From Chara braunii (Eukaryota; Streptophyta; Charophyceae; Charales; Characeae): a stretch of DNA of 35,272 bases. This document shows, one piece after another, positions 1 to 10,490 of this stretch (position 1 is its first letter; every line of letters begins with the position of its first letter). The notes under the pieces were generated by a model. That model searched no databases. It was not told the DNA's origin and was given only the letters and a program-made list of their open reading frames with translations. The position numbers and the translations under genes were made by a program. The stretch covers positions 808,802-844,073 of the forward strand of contig BFEA01000007.1 in the NCBI GenBank assembly GCA_003427395.1. The letters run 5' to 3'.

Positions 1-2785
1 CCCGGGCAACTTGCCCGACATATCCCCATCCAGACGAAAAGTTTGTTACAGTCGGGATGATTCCGGTTTCAATCCAAGAGTCCGTCCATTGAAAAGCGTT
101 TGAGGAAAAGGCTGTCCAATGTTTTCGCCACCATTGCCATATTTTCAAGGAGAAGGGACATTGAATCCAGATGTGTGAAGTCGTCTCCCAGGCCCATTGA
201 CACCTACTGCAGGCTCGGGGGACTTCCATTTGTTTAGCTAATAACCATTCTGCAGATGGGATCACGTCTAACGATTGAAGCCAGAGAAGACTGGCTATCC
301 TTTGTTCCGGGACCTTCTTGAGTTGTTTCCATAGACACGTTAATCTCTCCTCGGTCATAGACTGTGGATGTCTATCCGCCCATCTTGTGATTGCTGTGCT
401 GGTTGGCTTCTTTTGAGCAAGATCCCTTTGTATTGCTGCTCCTATTTTGGGTTTGTATTGTGCTAAAGGCTGGAATCTCTCTTTCCTGCCTTGCAGGTTC
501 CAGCCTTGGAGGAATGGTTCTACAACATAAGTATCTGCTTCTCTGCCCATTTTGCACTGTTCATTACCCTTTGAATCAAATCGGGCCCAGACTCTGATTT
601 CCACAACTTCTTCCCATTCTGGCCCTTCAACTATCCTAGTTTCTTCCCCAAATTTCAGCGGTTGGTCTTTGGAACCGTCTCCTGCGTGAATGGGGGCTTT
701 TTGTAACGAGCTTTTCCATGTTGCTGGTAGGGCTGTCAAAAGTTTATTAAGGTTACTGGTAATGTTGTGCAACCTTGGTAGTTTTGTTCGCAGATTCTCT
801 GACGTAATCCAGTCTTCCTTCTCCGGATCCCATAAGTCTCTAACTTGGATAATTCCTTTGGTTATCCATGTCCTACCGAAACTGCCTTTGGACTCATTGG
901 CTGGAAATGGGAGGCCGTCATCTTGGAGGATGCTTGGATTCTCAAACAGTGGTTGCAAAAGGATTTCTGATTTGGTGGTTGGGGGTTCACAAGTTGTCGG
1001 GCGAATCCTGCTCCATGCGGCCAACATATTTCTCCACAGTCTGCTTTTGGGTCTTTTCCTGGCAAAAGAGGGGATGTCTATGCATCTCCATACATCTCTT
1101 GGTTTAGCTAAGTCCCATTCTGTGCTCAGGATATACTCAGCAAATCTCTTCCATAGATAGCTCTGATCATCTAGCATTGCTTTGGCCGGCCATTTAGCTA
1201 ATAAAGCTTTGTTTTGTACTGCCGGGTCTAGGATCCCTAGACCCCCTTGGTCCCTTTTTGCTGAGAGCATTTCCCAGGCTACTTTTGGTAGAAAGCCACG
1301 ATCCTGCTCGACTTTTGGTTTCCATAGGTATTTTGCTGCTGACTTCCTTATGGCTTTGTATGCGACTGCTCCCAGCATGTGAATGGTACAAGGGAAAGAC
1401 AGGATGGAGAATGCTGCAGATGATAGGACAAGTGCTCTTCCAAATAGTGAGAGCGAATATGATTTTTCCCAGTTTGTGATGCGTGAGATTACTTTGGTTG
1501 AGAGGAGAAGGTCTTGGGTAGCAGATGCATCCAAGAGTGAAACTTGGAACCCGAGGAGGCGTTCGGAGCTTTGGACAGGCACTTGCTGCATACCCCAGTC
1601 TGCCTCTAGATGGAACAGTTCTGGAAGCAAAAATGTGGATTTGTTCCAGTTGATGGAGGCTTCTGAGAGGTGGCAACAGTTCTCTATTACTTTGTGAAGT
1701 TCGTCTAGGGATTCTTTTGTGTTCGTGCAGCAAACTGTGAGATCGTCCGCAATGGCACTGCATTTCAATTGTAATGTTGGGGTGAGCTTGAGACCCACGA
1801 TGGTCTCATTATGTCGAATGTTGTCAAGAAACACTTCTAGCTGAATTGCAAACAATAGGGGGGCGAGTGGGCATCTTTGTCTTAGGGAACGCATCAGCGA
1901 GAAACTCGGTGAAAGTTTTCCATTTACATTGACTACCGCTGTAGCTTTGGAGTACATTGCTTGTACCCATTTGTAGAAGGACGTTCCAAAGTTCATGTGT
2001 TTGAGAGTCGTGGCCACAAAAGCCCACCCTACTTTGTCGTAGGCTTTTTCTAGGTCCAATAGGATAACTGCTACTTCTCTCTTTTCGGTGCTTATAATTT
2101 CTAGTGCTTGCATAGTAGTCAGAATATTTTCGAAAATGGAGCATCCTCTCACGAACGCCCCTTGTTCGCTGCCGATTAACTGTGGTAAGTGTCTGGCCAG
2201 TCTCAAGGCTAGAGCTTTTGCCAGAATTTTGTACGCGACGTTTAGAAGGGAGATCGGACGCCAGTTACGAACGTCCCTCTTGTCTCCCTTCTTGTATAAC
2301 AAAGTGATAATACCTTTCACCCATCCTGTGGGTAGGTCTTTCTCTTCTAGAAGTCCATTGTATATTTGTAGGAGGAATGGGCCCATTACGTCCCAGGTAG
2401 CTATGAACATCTCCACCGGAAGACCATCTGGGCCCGGGCATTTCCCGAGCGCCATTTGTCCTGCTGCAAATCTGAGTTCGACTAGAGTGAGGGGTCTGTC
2501 CAGATCTAGCCTAGAATGTGAGTGGAGGCTTATCTTTGAGTGATTCCAGAATTCTGAATTTATTGACAGATTTGTTTCTAAGTTGTCGTTTGGTCTTCTT
2601 GAGGTAAGGATATCTTTAAAGTAATCCGCCGCGTGTGAACACATGTCCACCATGGTTGTGGCAGTTGGGATTTGGGAGCTGAATGGGTGTGTCAATTTTC
2701 CAGGTGTCGAACACAGAAGAAGGTAAGGCCGAGTTCGCCGTTTATGAGTTGGAGGAAGTGCAGAAATCTTGGGTAAAACCAGTTA
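1..2785 (-). CDS. LINE ORF2 reverse transcriptase, partial (runs off left edge)
   Basis: This is the reverse transcriptase part of a non-LTR retrotransposon, which copies element RNA into DNA at a nicked target. On the minus strand one frame stays open from a stop at 2785-2783 to base 1, about 927 codons, without a frameshift. The first Met codon is at 2653, but the element is probably 5' truncated, since no endonuclease precedes the RT. In order I see the motif GKCPGPDGLPVEMF, then YKKGDKRDVRNWRPISLLNV, motif A DLEKAYDKV (about 2033-2062), the segment RQRCPLAPLLF, and the catalytic ADD box (IADDLTV, about 1741-1758). A long C-terminal region follows, ending near 180-250 in a zf-RVT pattern (CSRCQWAWETTSHIWIQC). 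The catalytic aspartates are intact, so it could be young or recently active. It is related to, but distinct from, the plus-strand copy at 2955-4739. Start and 3' end are not defined. Confidence 0.9.
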
Positions 2786-2954
2786 GGATAATAGAGCCAA
2801 GGTCAACACAAAATCTCAATACTCTCAAAAGAGTGCGATCATGCACACCCAAGATCCGCCATAAACAGAACCCATGCATCCAACCAGATCCAAAGCCTAG
2901 GGTGCAGCGTGGCATCTATCGCTCTATGGGAGGGCCTTAGCTATTAATGTAGCT
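2700..2954. other. Junction between two inverted LINE fragments
   Basis: This short stretch separates the minus-strand RT fragment from the plus-strand RT tail. It has no recognisable domain. A small plus-strand reading frame crosses it, but nothing in its translation matches a family I know. Both neighbours are LINE fragments that start abruptly here, so it probably holds two truncation points. Confidence 0.4.
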
Positions 2955-4739
2955 TTGTTCTCGCTCATTTGGTTTATGGGGGCAGTCAGAGAGTTGGCGT
3001 CTGTAGTGGTGAGACAGATCAGGCGACTGGCCACGAAGTTCCTGTGGAAACCACGAGCTGCAGCAGAAGAGGGGTTCATGGTTAAGGTCGCATGGGATCT
3101 GATTACATTCCCCAAGGAGCTGGGAGGCCTGGGTCTGATGGACCTCCAGCGGAAGAATCAAGCACAACTAAGGAAATGGCTAGCAGAAGTAGCGATGGCG
3201 GAAGAAAAGGACTGGATCCTACTGGCGGAGAAAATACGAATGCGGGAATGGCAATTGTGCAGAGCAGAGGATGTTTGGCTGTGTTTTTTTGTGAATTCGT
3301 TTGCAAAGAAGAGGCTGTGTTCGGAGTTCTGGGATGCGGTACGGAGGGCCTGGCTCCAACATCCGCCAGAAGTACCGACTTCCCCATTGACAAGAGAGGA
3401 AGTCCTCCGACAGGGCTTGTTTGAAAATCAGTTCATTCGGGAGGAGAATGGATCCCTCCTATTAGCAGATTCCTCACCAGGCTCATTTGGGAAGGCATGG
3501 ATCCGGAGGGGTGTGACCAGAATCGCAGATCTCTGGTCAGAACTGCTGGGTACTTGGAAACCCTTCAGCCAGGTCCACCTGGTACTTCAGGGCCTTTGGC
3601 ATACGGATGAGCACTGGAAGAGAGTACTAAAGGCCATCCCAGAAGATTGGAAAGAGATTCTGGGACCAGAGAGGACCGACCCAGTAGGCACTTGGTATGT
3701 CCCCCCACAGACAGACAGAAGGGAGGAGCTGTGGGAACTGCAGCGATTGACTGATAGCGGGTTCAGGGAGATCCGCAAGTGGTCGGTATCAAAACAGTCG
3801 GCATATCTAATACCGACAGAGGTGGAAACAATTAGACAGTGGTCTAATCCACCGCAGGCAAGAGTGATCCATAAACTGGATCGGAGAGGGAGACGGCTTT
3901 CCTCCATCTGGGTAGGGAAGGTCCCGCTCCGTGAACTGGCTATCGATCCGATAGCATGGAGTTGGAGGGGAGGCTTGCCTACAATCCAGCGCGGGCGGGG
4001 GCTAGACCTCTCAAATTTTTCGGTAGGAGATTCCTACAGGTTAGCGGAGCAGAGAGGGAGATCCCCAGCAGCAGTGGCGATAGCCAGGTGGAGTTCAGTT
4101 TTGATTGAGGATCTACAAGGGAAAGAAGACGAATTTAGGGCTCTGTGGAGGGTTCCGCTTACCCTGCCAGATCTGAAGCAAGCAAGCCTGTTATGGATGA
4201 TATCTCTGCTTGTTACCCCCTCTGCTGTTTGGTTATGCAGCAGGGGAATGGAAATGTCCCTGAAGTGTACACGCTGTTCTTGGCCGTTTGAGTCCACCAA
4301 ACATCTTTGGTGGGACTGTCCGGCATCGAGGAGGATTTGGAGGTGGTGGGAGGACCATTGGAGAAGGATAGGAGGGGAAAGGATTGACTGGGATGAAAGG
4401 TGGGTTCTGTTAGGTTTTGTAGGGGGGGATCAGACAGGGCTGAAAGGGTGGGCTTACGTGGCTCAGGTAGTCAGGTCAGTGATCTGCTCTGTCATATGGG
4501 CAGATAGGAACAGATCCAGGTTCGAGCAGCGTCCCTACTCGGATGGAGAGATCAAGGTTGGTATCAAACGGGGTCTGAGGAGGGCGATCCAGGCAGATTG
4601 GCGCAGAAAAGCCAACTGTGGAAAAGGACCAAGGAAGAAACTCTGGTGGTTCTTAAGATCCTGGGCAAAAGGTAACCAATTGGCTGGTGTGCACTCAGCC
4701 AGAGGTCTGGTGATTTCGAAGTGGCTGAACTCTGAGTAG
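2955..4739 (+). CDS. LINE ORF2 C-terminal half (RT thumb/connector plus zf-RVT), 5' truncated
   Basis: This 594-codon frame is the C-terminal part of a LINE ORF2 protein. It starts after the RT catalytic motifs, which are absent, so it cannot polymerise DNA. Residues about 20-75 (KFLWKPRAAAEEGF, VAWDLITFPKELGGLGLMDL) match the region just after the RT core in the minus-strand copy at 1-2785. About 350 residues of Trp-rich connector follow. A zf-RVT cysteine/histidine pattern, CTRCSWPFESTKHLWWDC, lies at about 4265-4320, followed by a basic tail. The first codon at 2955 is a TTG, with the first ATG slightly downstream, so the listed start only marks where the frame opens. The frame is intact to a TAG stop at 4737-4739 and is followed by a 3' UTR and A-rich tail. 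This is what 5' truncation during target-primed reverse transcription produces. Confidence 0.88.
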   Translation: MFSLIWFMGAVRELASVVVRQIRRLATKFLWKPRAAAEEGFMVKVAWDLITFPKELGGLGLMDLQRKNQAQLRKWLAEVAMAEEKDWILLAEKIRMREWQLCRAEDVWLCFFVNSFAKKRLCSEFWDAVRRAWLQHPPEVPTSPLTREEVLRQGLFENQFIREENGSLLLADSSPGSFGKAWIRRGVTRIADLWSELLGTWKPFSQVHLVLQGLWHTDEHWKRVLKAIPEDWKEILGPERTDPVGTWYVPPQTDRREELWELQRLTDSGFREIRKWSVSKQSAYLIPTEVETIRQWSNPPQARVIHKLDRRGRRLSSIWVGKVPLRELAIDPIAWSWRGGLPTIQRGRGLDLSNFSVGDSYRLAEQRGRSPAAVAIARWSSVLIEDLQGKEDEFRALWRVPLTLPDLKQASLLWMISLLVTPSAVWLCSRGMEMSLKCTRCSWPFESTKHLWWDCPASRRIWRWWEDHWRRIGGERIDWDERWVLLGFVGGDQTGLKGWAYVAQVVRSVICSVIWADRNRSRFEQRPYSDGEIKVGIKRGLRRAIQADWRRKANCGKGPRKKLWWFLRSWAKGNQLAGVHSARGLVISKWLNSE

Positions 4740-5150
4740 TCTAGGGAGCTTTAGTAGAGTAGATAACTTTAGATAGGAGGGTGGATTGGAGGTTAGGTGA
4801 CCAGGGTACTCGGTCGGTAGGGAGGAGGCTAGAGAGTACCAGTGTCCTAACCAGCTCACTCGGTTGGTAGGGCCGCTGTGGGCCAGGCAGAAGAGTGATA
4901 AGGAACAAGGAACAAAGCTCCACCTGGCCGGCTAGACTTGAGGGACAGTTTCAGAGGTTTGCATTGATTTGGAAAGCTGAAGTAATTCGGGTCCTTAGTT
5001 CTGCTAAGGCCGTAAGCGAAACTGGCTGATGCTGCCAGGATAATCCCGGGTGGAATTGTGAGGTCCCCAGCCTCCTGCTAAATTCCTTGAATATATTCAA
5101 TGGTGGCGTTTTCGTTATTGAAAAAGAAAAAAAGAAAAAAGAAAAAAAGC
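4740..5150 (+). mobile_element. LINE 3' UTR and A-rich tail
   Basis: About 370 bases of non-coding sequence follow the ORF2 stop and end in an A-rich run at about 5118-5149, made of AAAAAG-type repeats. A-rich or simple-repeat 3' ends are usual for LINEs that use target-primed reverse transcription. I take about 5150 as the 3' end of this copy. I could not pair a target-site duplication, because the 5' end of the copy is not defined. Confidence 0.65.
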
Positions 5151-5575
5151 GCTAATGGGTCCTAGCCCGGCCCCTGACATCCACTCGTTGACGAACGGAT
5201 AAGAGATCAAACCTTTTTTTTCTTTTTTTGGGGGGGAAATAAAAGATCAATTCTGCATCATCTTTCTTTTATTTTTTTAAATCTGCATTATCTTTAGAAC
5301 AACTGTATATTTTGTTCTCTCCATTCCATCCAGGTGACCTTCTCCTCCGGAATTGCTTTGCAGATGCATGTTTGGGGGGCATACTGGCACTAGGGCTTTT
5401 TTGTACAACGCTCTGGACGTGATGGCAGTCAGATTCATCCAGGTCTGCCCGTAACCGCAGTCAGATGCGTTTTGGAAAGTGCTAACTGTGCCTGTGCCCT
5501 TTGCGCGGGTCAAAGTGCAAGTCAAACAGGAGAAGAAAAATAAAAAGGGGGCTTAAAAAAAAAGGAAGCGGGTTG
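5151..5575. other. Unassigned spacer between LINE tail and SINE
   Basis: I see no gene here. There is a T run followed by a G run at about 5213-5237, a short imperfect duplication (tctgcatcatcttt / tctgcattatcttt) near 5252 and 5282, and A-rich patches near 5535-5563. It is probably old intergenic or decayed element sequence. Confidence 0.4.
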
Positions 5576-5588
5576 AGAATGCAGAGGT
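5576..5588. repeat. Target-site duplication, left copy
   Basis: The 13 bases agaatgcagaggt here recur exactly at 6088-6100, directly after the A tail of the SINE. Matching copies on both sides of an A-tailed, tRNA-headed element are the footprint of target-primed insertion. Confidence 0.85.
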
Positions 5589-6088
5589 ATCCAGCGGCCT
5601 AGCTCAGTTGGTAAGGCACACAAGTGGCATTCAGGAGGTCTTAGGTTCAATCCCCATTGGCCTCATGCAACTTCCTGGGCAAGCTTGGCGCCCGCCAACG
5701 GCAACGCCACCTAGAGATATGCCGTTGGTCCCCCCGAGTGGCATTGAGCAGAGACTGCTGATCTTCATAGGGGGAGGGGACCGGAGGGGAGGCACAGTGA
5801 CTCGCCCATCAAAGAAGCTAATGTAGGTCCTGATGCTACGGGCTGTCCTGATGCTACGGGCTGACCCCTGGCCGATATCGCCCACCTGCTGTAGCAGGTA
5901 TCGCACCTGCTGGTGGGTGAAGCTCCCGCATGTTCCCTCGTTGGAGGCTTTGTGCACGGATGTGGCTTTGCCCGTAATACTATAATGACAACAAAAAAGG
6001 CCTGAAAGGCCGTCCTGTCCAGATTCGACAGGCAATTGAATTGGTTGGGCTTAAAGAATTAGCCTCTCTATTTTTCAAAAAAAAAAAA
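5589..6088 (+). mobile_element. tRNA-derived SINE, full length with A tail
   Basis: A roughly 500-bp short interspersed element. The head carries RNA polymerase III internal promoter boxes: an A box TAGCTCAGTTGG at 5600-5611 and a B box GGTTCAATCC at 5644-5653, at tRNA-like spacing. The body is unrelated to tRNA and has no coding capacity. It contains an exact tandem repeat of an 18-bp unit (5827-5844 and 5845-5862) and a small inverted repeat, AGCAGGT / ACCTGCT, near 5893-5911. It ends in an A run at about 6077-6088 and is bracketed by a 13-bp direct repeat. SINEs depend on LINE proteins; LINEs lie on both sides, but I see no clear shared 3' end with the A-rich LINE tail at 5118-5149. Confidence 0.85.
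5600..5653 (+). promoter_or_regulatory. Internal RNA polymerase III promoter (A and B boxes) of the SINE
   Basis: The A box (5600-5611) and B box (5644-5653) fit tRNA consensus boxes and are about 32 bases apart. The acceptor stem pairs only partly, so this is a promoter relic of a tRNA and not a working tRNA gene. Confidence 0.75.
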
Positions 6089-6100
6089 GAATGCAGAGGT
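6088..6100. repeat. Target-site duplication, right copy
   Basis: Exact second copy of the 13-bp sequence at 5576-5588. Its first base overlaps the end of the A tail, so the duplication is 12 or 13 bp. Confidence 0.85.
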
Positions 6101-7196
6101 TGAATCTAGAACGGCAAAAAAGTCCTTCGGGACATCCGTTAAAATTGGAACGCAAACCATGCCTATCCTTGCCAGACCCTCATCCGGACACAGCGATATT
6201 CACACTGAGCAGAGCTCCGGTTAGCTCAGAACGATTTGAGACGAACTTCCAGGTCTCCACCACTCAAGACAGGAAGACAGCTCCAACAGCGGTCGGACTC
6301 AAGGACAAGGTACATCTGCTCGGCAGTACAGCTGCCCGATTTCTATCCTAGAAGGGGAAGTCGACGTAAATGGTGGAACGGGGAACGGACCGCCTTTTGA
6401 GAAGTGTGTCAGATCCTGTAGTGAAATTGGTAGGATAGTAGTCGCACAAGGATCTCCGAGGAGACAGGCGTCAGGCTGTGAGTAGAGAAGAGAAGGCTCC
6501 AAGCTACGGGGCGGACGATAGGCGAGTTGAGGCACTCCAATTCGATAGTTGTTATCTTGCATCTCAGCTTACCAGTTTACAGACGCCACGCAAGTGAGAG
6601 ACCAGGGACGGTGAAACAGATAGGGAAAATCTAGTTCACACCAATTGCGGAACTCAACGGACAGTAGAACGCAGGATAATTGTCAAGTAAACTGAAGGGA
6701 TACGCGGTAAAGACAGGATAAGTGCAAACGGAGATAGGATAGATTACGAATTATTCGAGAATTCCAACGGGGAGCGTAGTATTAGAAACTGTCGATTCAG
6801 GCGGGTTAAGAGTTAAGATAGCTCTCAGCCAAGCTTCGGGATCGAGGAGTGGATCCAAGCAGCATCACGGACTACGGTTGCTCACAGCGCCGACGTATAT
6901 CTGTTCCTTCATCGGCTTCGTACAGACCGAGGCACACCAGGTGGATACTCCAAGACGAGACGACCGCCACGCAGCAAGGAGCAGGGCACATTCCACGAAG
7001 CGCGTTAACGCCATCTACAAGCAAGCGGTTTCCAGAACTGTCCAGCTCAGGTAATTCGCCGATAACCGAGGATATCGCCCAGGAGAAATCATACTATAAC
7101 TCCAATCTATCTACTTGCTCGATACATGCTGTTCTGTATCTAGCCAGGGACATTGTCATAGGTCAGTCTCGTGAGTAATTCCGTACTCCTCAATGA
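6101..7196 (+). other. Probable 5' leader of the plus-strand LINE
   Basis: About 1.1 kb without a convincing gene lies upstream of LINE ORF1. The reading frames present are short and their translations have low-complexity composition. By position it should be the 5' UTR and internal promoter of the LINE whose ORF1 starts at 7197. I see no repeated monomers in it. The true 5' end is not defined. Confidence 0.5.
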
Positions 7197-9641
7197 ATGG
7201 AGGGTAACCATCAGAATGGGGTAGGCCACACAGGTCACAGGGGCCGGCCAGAAGAATTCTCGGATGAAGAAAGAGATCGACTGTGGAAGGTATTCGATGA
7301 TTGCTACAGACAGAGGATCCTTCCTTCAGGTCTTTGCACTCCACAATTCACACGAGTGATAAGAGAACCTGACAGGGTTAGAATTAAGATTGACCCGAGA
7401 ATTTACGAAGTGCAAACACAGTGGCTTCATGAACATGTGGTAATGGTTTTCTTTGGTCAGGCCGCAGTGTCCCTTCCGACAGACATCAAACGCAGGGTGA
7501 TCCGGCGGTATGAGAATGGATGGATTGGCATGCCGATGCTGGGAGACGAGCCGAAAAGGGGATTTTTTAGAAATGAGGGTAAGAATCTCTTATCGTACGT
7601 TGCATGCAATAGGGAAGTTGCTCAATGGATGCTTAGAATGGAAAGTGATGGAGTGGAACTGGATGGAAATCAGTATGATGTGTACTTTAAGCCCTGGATA
7701 TCGGAACGGGAAATCCAGGAATGGAGGGAAAAGTTAAAGATTGATTCATTCTGGGTTCGGTGCCTGCGGATTCCCATCGCTGTGTTACCAGTTCTCAAGG
7801 ATGCGGTTGAATTAGCCTTTGGTAAAGTAATCAAGGAAAGTTCAGTAACAAAGAAACCAGAGGAGCCAGAATTGGCCAGCGTCAGGTTCAACCTGGAACC
7901 TGGATCCAAGGATCGATACGCCAGATACCTTTCTATCGACCTCCCGAACAATGGAGGAATGGTAGAAATCGAGGTTGCAGCCCCAGACACCCCTTGGTGT
8001 CCGGAATGCAAAGGATTCTTTCACAACGAGTATGATGAGGAATGCCCGGCACGGAACTGCGTGGATATGGACACAATGGGCGTTCACAAGTATGGAGAGC
8101 CCAGACCCCACCGGCCACCCCACCATCTCCACCCCCACCCCCTCCTCCTCCTCCCCCCCCTCCCGCTGGTGGAGATCGTCCCGGAGCCAGTGGTGGACAA
8201 GGCAATCCAAACCAGCAGGGAAGGACGAGCAGGATAACGGGTGGGAATGAGGGTGGGGAGAGGAGAGGGAACCCCGGGCCAACGCCTTCCACATCAAGAC
8301 ACACTTGGTGGGGCAAGGAGGGGTACCAGGGGCTCCTTCTCACCATCTTCTTTTTCAGGCTGCAATAAGCATCAAGAAGAAGAAGTGGAAAGAACCTATG
8401 ACACATCACACTGGATGAGCGGACAGGAAAAAAGACTGACTGGACCCTCGGATCTGGACTCAGAAGCCTCGGAGTGGAATCACAGCAGAAATTCCCTGGA
8501 TCCAAAGCATAGCAACCTGAGCCTGTATCCTTCCTCTCACTTTAATGCAATCTTTTCGGGAGAAAGACGTTCTCTCGCCCCTTTCGAAGATTGGCAAGAC
8601 GTAGACAGGTCTAGATGGTCCGACAACTCAATGCAGCAAAGGGAAATCAGGATAAGTAACCTAAGTCAGAACAGACAGCAGGATCAACCGCTCAGAATTA
8701 CTGCTGGATCGGAAACTGAACCAGGCTCATCACGGCCAAACGGGTCCAAAGACTCATCGGAAATCACTCCGGATCACTCACCCAGAAGCCAGCAGATCCA
8801 AAGCCCGGTGTCCTTGCACAAGAAAGCCAGAACCAGTGAGACTGGGACAGGTAGAGACCATGACAGTCAGGACCCTCACTCCAACAGAATGACCCGCCCG
8901 GCCTCTTCTGGCCTTCAGAGACAGTCACAAAAAGCCAAAGAACCACTCAAAAACGGGAGAAGCTTGAAAATTCCTGCCCTCTCTTCTGCCAAGCCAATGA
9001 AGAGCCTGTCCAGAAAGGACAAAGGGATTCCGGAACAATTTCTAGTCCCACTGATATGTGTCTCATCAGACAAGGGACCTTTGGTGCTCACCTTCACACA
9101 GCCCTCCGGATCGTTGAGCTTGCCAGTTTCCAGGTTGGTTGGCCACCCCACAGATCTCTCTATTTTAGGGGCGGTAAGGAAAATAATTAATGTTATTGGA
9201 CAAGTCCGTATCCTGCCCGAACCTAAGATGGGGAGACAGGTTGTGGACACAGCTGGGGGGGAAAAGATTGTGCTCTTCACTGTGTTCATGCACATACACA
9301 TTTCAGATGAACTAAGAGAGAGCTTCCAAGCCAAGTTCCCATTTTGGGTGGCTATGTCTGAATTCGCAGATCTGAACAGTAAGACTTTGAAGTCTATCCA
9401 GCTGGTTGAAGGGCTCTCGGCCGGGGTAATCGCTGAGTGGATCAGCCAAACTGCTCTGATAGAATTCGTTCTCTCAGAGCAGTTTGGAGCTCAGTTGAAG
9501 AGTCCGTGGACTCTCACTGAGCTCCCCACCCCACCAGAAGAGGAAGACATGAGACGAAAGAATCCGGTTGATCAGTCTCGTCGTATCCAGCAACACGGCG
9601 GTTCGGGAAGACCCCCCAATGGTCTTGCCAGACCGCATTAG
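7197..9641 (+). pseudogene. LINE ORF1 (DUF4283-like plus zinc knuckle), one internal stop
   Basis: ORF1 of a non-LTR element: a nucleic-acid-binding protein that coats element RNA. The frame opens at ATG 7197 and runs to 9641 with a single TAA at 8235-8237. Residues about 75-230 look like a DUF4283-type domain (VVMVFFGQAAVSLP, SFWVRCLRIPIAVLPVLKDA). A zinc knuckle with spacing CX2CX4HX6C (WCPECKGFFHNEYDEECP) follows at about residues 265-285. A C-rich stretch at 8100-8170 encodes polyproline in another frame that stays open to 8368. So instead of one stop there may be two compensating frameshifts. The second half is Ser/Asn-rich, then ends in an ordered block of about 200 residues (from about 9030) that I do not recognise. 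It overlaps the endonuclease ORF by 23 bp. Inactive as it stands unless the stop is read through. Confidence 0.75.
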
Positions 9642-10490
9642 AATTGCGTGTTGGAACGTGCGAGGCCTTGGAGATACCTCCAAAAAACACCATAACAGCA
9701 GAATTGCTAATTGGTGCCGCTCACAAAAAGCACATATCCTTTGTGTTCAAGAGTCCAAACTGGATCAAAATAAAATCGCACACCCTCAACGCTGGTGGAA
9801 AGGCCCTCAGTTCTGGGCTCCGGCAGAGGGCACCAAAGGCGGAACGGGAATACTGTTCCATGAGAATCTGGACGTCGACATAATAGATAATTTTGCGGAC
9901 CCGCAAGGTCGATTTGTATGGGTTAAGTTTACAGCAGGTCAAGAAGATTGGNCGGTCATGTCAGTGTATGCCCCAGTGATATACCNAGAGCGCACCACAT
10001 TCTTTGAGAATCTNCCAGCCTACATACCAGACACAGAAAATCTGCTGATAGCAGCAGATTGGAATACGATCTTGCTACCTGGTCTTGATTCTCCAGATGT
10101 GACCGCCACCAGAAGGGACACTAACACACTGCTAGAATTTATGACAACGCTGGACTTCACAGATATCTATCGGACCATGAACCCGGATAACCCGGGTTTC
10201 ACATGGTTCGGCCCTCGGACATCAACATCCAGGATAGGTCCAAGAAGAAGAGACTTCTTTTTGACCAGAGGATCATTCTGTGAAAGAAGCATAAGCACGG
10301 AAGCCCATGTGACGGATATCTCGGATCATTACCCGCTACCAGCCGAGTTCATTGTCAACCCCGACATAGACAGACAGAAAAGGCCGCTTCAGACTGAACG
10401 TCACGCACCTGAAGGACCCAGGGATTTTTGAGTGGATCAAGAAACACATGAATAGATGGCAGGACTCGAAGGATGGTCTAGCTCTCTTCT
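9619..10490 (+). pseudogene. LINE ORF2 N-terminus: AP-type endonuclease, truncated
   Basis: This is the endonuclease that nicks target DNA for a LINE. The ATG at 9619 overlaps the end of ORF1 by 23 bp in another frame, a common ORF1/ORF2 arrangement. Family motifs seen in order: IACWNVRGLG, CVQESKL, VMSVYAPV, AADWNTI and SDHYPL, which together hold most of the catalytic Asn, Glu, Asp and His residues. The usual SRID-like motif is altered (TSRIGPRRRDFFL). The frame stops at 10431, but the typical post-endonuclease sequence (LKDPGIFEWIKKHMNRW) continues in another frame to about 10490. A frameshift therefore lies near 10370-10390. No RT follows, because a converging LINE begins there. Three ambiguous bases (9952, 9986, 10014) fall inside. 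It is dead by truncation. Confidence 0.82.

Noticed and set aside
1194-1763. 189-codon minus-strand frame inside the left LINE
   Set aside because: It is out of frame with the continuous RT frame, which carries the family motifs over the same bases.
5594-5668. Possible tRNA gene
   Set aside because: A and B boxes are present, but the acceptor stem pairs only partly and D-arm pairing is poor. The sequence continues into a SINE body with A tail and target-site duplication.
8042-8368. Separate polyproline gene
   Set aside because: It lies over the C-rich stretch of LINE ORF1. It is either a shadow frame or the original ORF1 frame between two compensating frameshifts, not an independent gene.
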